Source: Eriocheir sinensis (Eukaryota > Arthropoda > Malacostraca > Decapoda > Varunidae). Taken from it: a stretch of DNA of 64,000 bases. Location of the stretch: assembly GCF_024679095.1 (NCBI RefSeq), contig NC_066529.1, positions 4,634,866 to 4,698,865 of the forward strand, given 5' to 3'. The notes beneath the pieces are model-generated. The model searched no databases. It saw only the letters and a list, made by a program, of their open reading frames with translations, and had not been told where the DNA came from. This document shows positions 60,244 through 64,000 of the stretch, in pieces. Position 1 is the stretch's first letter. Every line of letters begins with the position of its first letter. The position numbers were made by a program, and so were the translations under genes.

Positions 60244-60514
60244 TCATCATCAACACCATAACCCACGAACTCAACACACCACCACCCATGACCTCCTGCC
60301 ACCACCACCTTCACCATCATCACCACCACCACCACCACCTTGATATATGGGATCCGGGCAGTTCATTTCTCCCATTTTATTTCCTTTCCTCTGTCCAGTA
60401 TTTATTGCATTCTTCACTTCCCTTCATGTATATTCGCTTTAAAGGGAAGAGCTGTTGTATTTCGCGTTTATTTATTCCTCGTCCTGAACGTGTTCCGATT
60501 GTGTACTTTACTGG

Positions 60515-60517
<3 letters not shown>

Positions 60518-60578
<61 letters not shown>
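60518..60578 (+). repeat. (TG)n microsatellite
   Basis: About 61 bp of uninterrupted TG. Confidence 0.97.
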
Positions 60579-60581
<3 letters not shown>

Positions 60582-60882
60582 AAAGATTCGCAACAAACAA
60601 AAGGAATAACGAATGTAGGAGAATAGAACAAAAATGTAAAAGAAAACTAAGAATAGGATTTAGACCGAGATATTGAAAGCAGGAGAAAGGAATAAAAAAA
60701 TGAGGAGGAGGAGGAAGAGGAGAAGGAAGTGGTGGTTGTGACTGAAGAGGAGGAGGAGGAGGAGGAGGAGGAGATGAAATTAGCAAAGTATAGTTGGGGA
60801 AGACTGGAGGGAAAAAGAGAGTTAAGTTATGGCCCAGGAAATTGTAAGTTTGATATCACTTTCTTGACGACATGGCTGGGAA

Positions 60883-60889
<7 letters not shown>

Positions 60890-60945
<56 letters not shown>

Positions 60946-61032
60946 GTTATTAAGAGATATTTTACACGCAAACTGATCAAAAACCGCGTCAAGAATTCGA
61001 GTCTTTCAGAGCGAGTTGGGGGCGCCTTACAT

Positions 61033-61066
<34 letters not shown>

Positions 61067-61120
61067 TTTATCCCGATCTGTAATGAAGGGCGCTAATGTT
61101 ATAGGTATTTTTTCATTAGC

Positions 61121-61154
<34 letters not shown>

Positions 61155-61236
61155 AAAAAACATTCCGTCTAAGAGAGAAAAAAAAGTCCTGTAAGTGAAA
61201 TATGGAATCTGGCATTTTCTTTTAGCTGGTCGTGAA

Positions 61237-61286
<50 letters not shown>

Positions 61287-61534
61287 AGGGAGGGAGAGTG
61301 GGCAGTGTGGCTTGATAAACTCTCCCCGCCTTCGCCACATACATCTCTCCCTCTCTCCCTCTCTCTCTCTCTCTCCCTTCCCTCTCCCTCCCCTCCCGTC
61401 AGTATATCACACTTCTCGTTTCAGGCTCTTAGCGCTACACACGTTTTCGATATAGCTTTTCAAGGGTGGACTCGCTTCATTTAATTTTTGGTCTCCTTCC
61501 ATCCATCCACCTAACCTGCCCACTCACTCGCCGC

Positions 61535-61604
<70 letters not shown>
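60890..61604 (+). repeat. Alternating (CT)n and (GA)n tracts
   Basis: CT at 60890-60940, GA at 61038-61062, CT at 61122-61151, GA at 61237-61277, CT at 61350-61374 and CT at 61537-61604. Adjacent complementary tracts could form hairpins or cruciforms. Confidence 0.93.
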
Positions 61605-61611
<7 letters not shown>

Positions 61612-61883
61612 CTCTGAGTTTTCTGTTATTTTCTTCTATTTTTTATTGTTTTCGCTTTTCATTTGTTTTGTTTTTGTTTTGCTTTTCAATATTTGTGCAT
61701 TGTTTGTTTGTTTGTTTGTTTGTTTGTTTATTTATTGCTTTTCATTCACTTACCTATGCATTCGTCTCTTCTTATGTTTTTTTTTTATTTGTTTGATTTT
61801 GTCTATTTTTTTGTGTGGTTTTGTTTTATTTTATTTTTTTCCTTCGTTACGTCTGTCCGCTGTTTTGGTTTGGTATGTATGTG

Positions 61884-61935
<52 letters not shown>
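61884..61935 (+). repeat. (TG)n microsatellite
   Basis: About 52 bp of uninterrupted TG. Confidence 0.96.
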
Positions 61936-61938
<3 letters not shown>

Positions 61939-63038
61939 GTCACTTCGGTTTCAATATTTTTTTCCCCCGGTTTTTACTTCTGTTGTTGTTGTCGTTCTTG
62001 CTGTAGTTGTTTTAGTTTTGCAGCACTCTCTCTCTCTCTTTCTTTCTATCTATCTATCTATCTATCTCTATCTCTCATATTCCCCTCATTGCCATCCTCG
62101 ACCCCATCCTCTTCACCCTTCCCTCACCTCCTATCCTCTCTCTTAATCCCCTCTTCCTACTATCCACAATCCAATCCAATCCAATCCAATCCACCTCTCC
62201 CCTCAATCCCCTTTATCCATCCTTGCCCATCTTTAGCTTCCCACGCCCGTTCCATCACACTCTCCACTCAGCGCAGCATCACTCCTTCCCTCGCCTCCCT
62301 CGCTCAGATAAGGTCACCTGGATCGCTTGTCTTCCAACTTCATAAGGTCAGGTTGGTGGTGCATCTCGGCGGGGAACTTTCGTTGTCCGTCGCTCCTTTA
62401 CTCCCGGTCCAGGAAATATTTCATGAAGGTGCGGCGGCGGCGGCTCTTAAAAGAAGGGAGGGAGGTCGAGGCAAAGGTAGGGAGGGGGAGGAGGAGGCTG
62501 GAGAAGGCCGCTCGCTGGCCCCTCTTATTGGAACGTACAGAACAGCGGAGTTTTAGTAGTTATGGGACAAGTTTCCAAAGGCCCAGTGTATAAGGAGGAA
62601 GGGATGGGAGATTGGGAAAGGCTGGGGTTGTTGAGGAAGGATATAGGGGGCTATGGGGGAGAGTATGGTGGGATATGGTGTAGGGGAAAAGAAGGGGGGA
62701 ATAGTAGGGACTGAGAGGAAGGGATGGGAGAAAGGGGAATACATAAGTAAGTAAATAAGATAAAGGGATGGAAGATTGGGAAAGGATGGGGATGTTAGGG
62801 AAGGATAAGGAAAGGTTAGTACGTAGACGAAAAGAAGGGGAAAATAGCAGAACCTGAGATAATAGGATAGAAGAAAGGGGAATACGGAATAGAATGGAAG
62901 AGGATAGGTTAGGGATGAAAGATGGAAGAGACGGTATGGGAGAGTAAGGGTTGGTTTGCGAGGAAAGGATGGGAGAGAATGGGGAAGGAAATGGAAGGGG
63001 GAGGAGGGAAGGGGAGAAGAGGAGGATTGTGTTCAGGT

Positions 63039-63040
<2 letters not shown>

Positions 63041-63094
<54 letters not shown>
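63041..63094 (+). repeat. (GA)n microsatellite
   Basis: About 54 bp of uninterrupted GA in a purine-rich block. Confidence 0.96.
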
Positions 63095-63105
<11 letters not shown>

Positions 63106-63239
63106 AGGAAGAAGAGGAGGGGGAGCAGAGAGATAGACAGAAAGAAAAGAACACGAAAGTTACACTGAATTCACAAGTTGTTTCGGAATCGCTCTTTTAC
63201 TCTTTCGTTTCGTCAAGTGAAATAATTATAATCTCTAAA

Positions 63240-63690
63240 TCGCTCACTCGCTCACTCGCTCACACACTCATCCACTCATCCACTTAGGTATTCACATCAA
63301 AGGTCTTTAATCCGTCAGCCATCCAGTTAATCAGTTTGTCACCCACTCACCTACTCACTCACACACACACACACTCACTCATCCACTCATTCATTCACAC
63401 CAAAGTTATCAGATCAGTCATTAAACCAGTAAGACAGTCAGTCACTCACTCATTCACTCACTCACTTACTCACTCAATCACTCACACACTCATTCACTCA
63501 CTCACTTATTCATTCACACCAAAGTTATCAGGTCAGGCATTAAACCAGTAAGTCAATCAGTCAGTCAGTCACTCACTCACTCACACACTCACTCAGCCAC
63601 TCACTTATACACACCAAAGTTATCAAGTCAGACAAGTCAATCAATCAGCCAACCAGTCAGTCAGTCAGTCAGTCAGTTACTAAAGAGCAC
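63240..63690 (+). repeat. Compound CACT/CAGT tandem repeat with conserved island
   Basis: Variable CACTCACTCAC-type tracts alternate with a conserved island, TTCACACCAAAGTTATCAG then (T/G)CATTAAACCAGTAAG, seen near 63394, 63513 and (partly) 63610. A decayed copy lies near 63290. Unit length is about 100-125 bp. Confidence 0.88.
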
Positions 63691-64000
63691 ACAGCGATAA
63701 TGACAACCACTTCCCACCCCTTCTTTACACCTCCAATTTCACTTGCTCTCCCTCCCCTTCGCCTTTTAAACTTTATCGGGACTTCTGACAGGTATACGCC
63801 CCGTCACCTGTACCTCAACCCTTCCCGCCTCGATTGAGAAACACGGATCATTAGCGGACAATTAGCCATTAACGCTCATAACGGTGGATGGTTTGAGGGG
63901 CTGCTGTTGTGTTTAACTAGAAAAGAGGGCGAAAGGTGCATAGACAGGGGAGGAAAGGATCGGAAAGTATGGGAAGGGAGGGCAAAGAAGGGAGAGATGA

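Larger units (their letters stand above)
59340..64000. other. Repeat-rich intergenic stretch to window end
   Basis: (CA)n (59486-59528), ACC/CAC triplet-rich sequence (59620-60340), (TG)n (60518-60578), (CT)n and (GA)n tracts (60890-61610), T-rich sequence (61620-61850), (TG)n (61884-61935), CT-rich sequence, a short unique GC-rich patch (62290-62560), purine-rich sequence with (GA)n (63041-63094), and a compound tandem repeat (63240-63690). The last 300 bases are unremarkable. No gene seen. Confidence 0.75.

Overview
This is a single gene-poor stretch of an animal nuclear genome, most likely a decapod crustacean (shrimp, crab or relative). Three things point there: an invertebrate-type discoidin domain receptor gene, an extreme load of long perfect dinucleotide microsatellites ((GA)n, (CT)n, (CA)n and (TG)n, many of 50-165 bp), and TTAGG/CCTAA motifs, the arthropod telomere unit, inside an intron. 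The species cannot be named from the sequence alone.

The only gene I can support is a discoidin domain receptor (DDR) tyrosine kinase on the + strand. Fifteen coding exons between 3180 and 47264 join in a continuous reading frame with GT..AG introns throughout, giving 764 residues of the C-terminal part. Exons 1-3 encode the discoidin-like domain, exon 4 the extracellular stalk, exon 5 the transmembrane helix, exons 6-9 a tyrosine-bearing cytosolic juxtamembrane region, and exons 9-15 the kinase. The signal peptide and the N-terminal collagen-binding discoidin domain must lie upstream of the window.

The annotated UGA at 47262 is followed in the same frame by 91 open codons with a strong coding-like base pattern (third-position GC about 89 percent against about 51 percent at the second position). 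A perfect 12-bp GC-rich hairpin starts 13 nt after the UGA. I regard this as a good candidate for regulated stop-codon readthrough giving a longer receptor isoform. A second possible isoform switch is a pair of in-frame donor sites 15 nt apart inside the kinase domain (41641 and 41656).

The rest is introns (1-47114) and 3' flank (47541-64000) filled with microsatellites, minisatellites and small mobile elements. The latter include two 194-bp hAT-type MITE copies (11601 and 41767; the first has a perfect 8-bp target duplication), tRNA-derived SINE-like sequences near 33.5 and 34.1 kb, a 6-copy tandem repeat at 7.1-8.0 kb, and a 19-bp telomere-motif inverted repeat that brackets the transmembrane exon. 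Beyond about 52.3 kb I see no gene, only repeats and AT-rich or purine-rich sequence.
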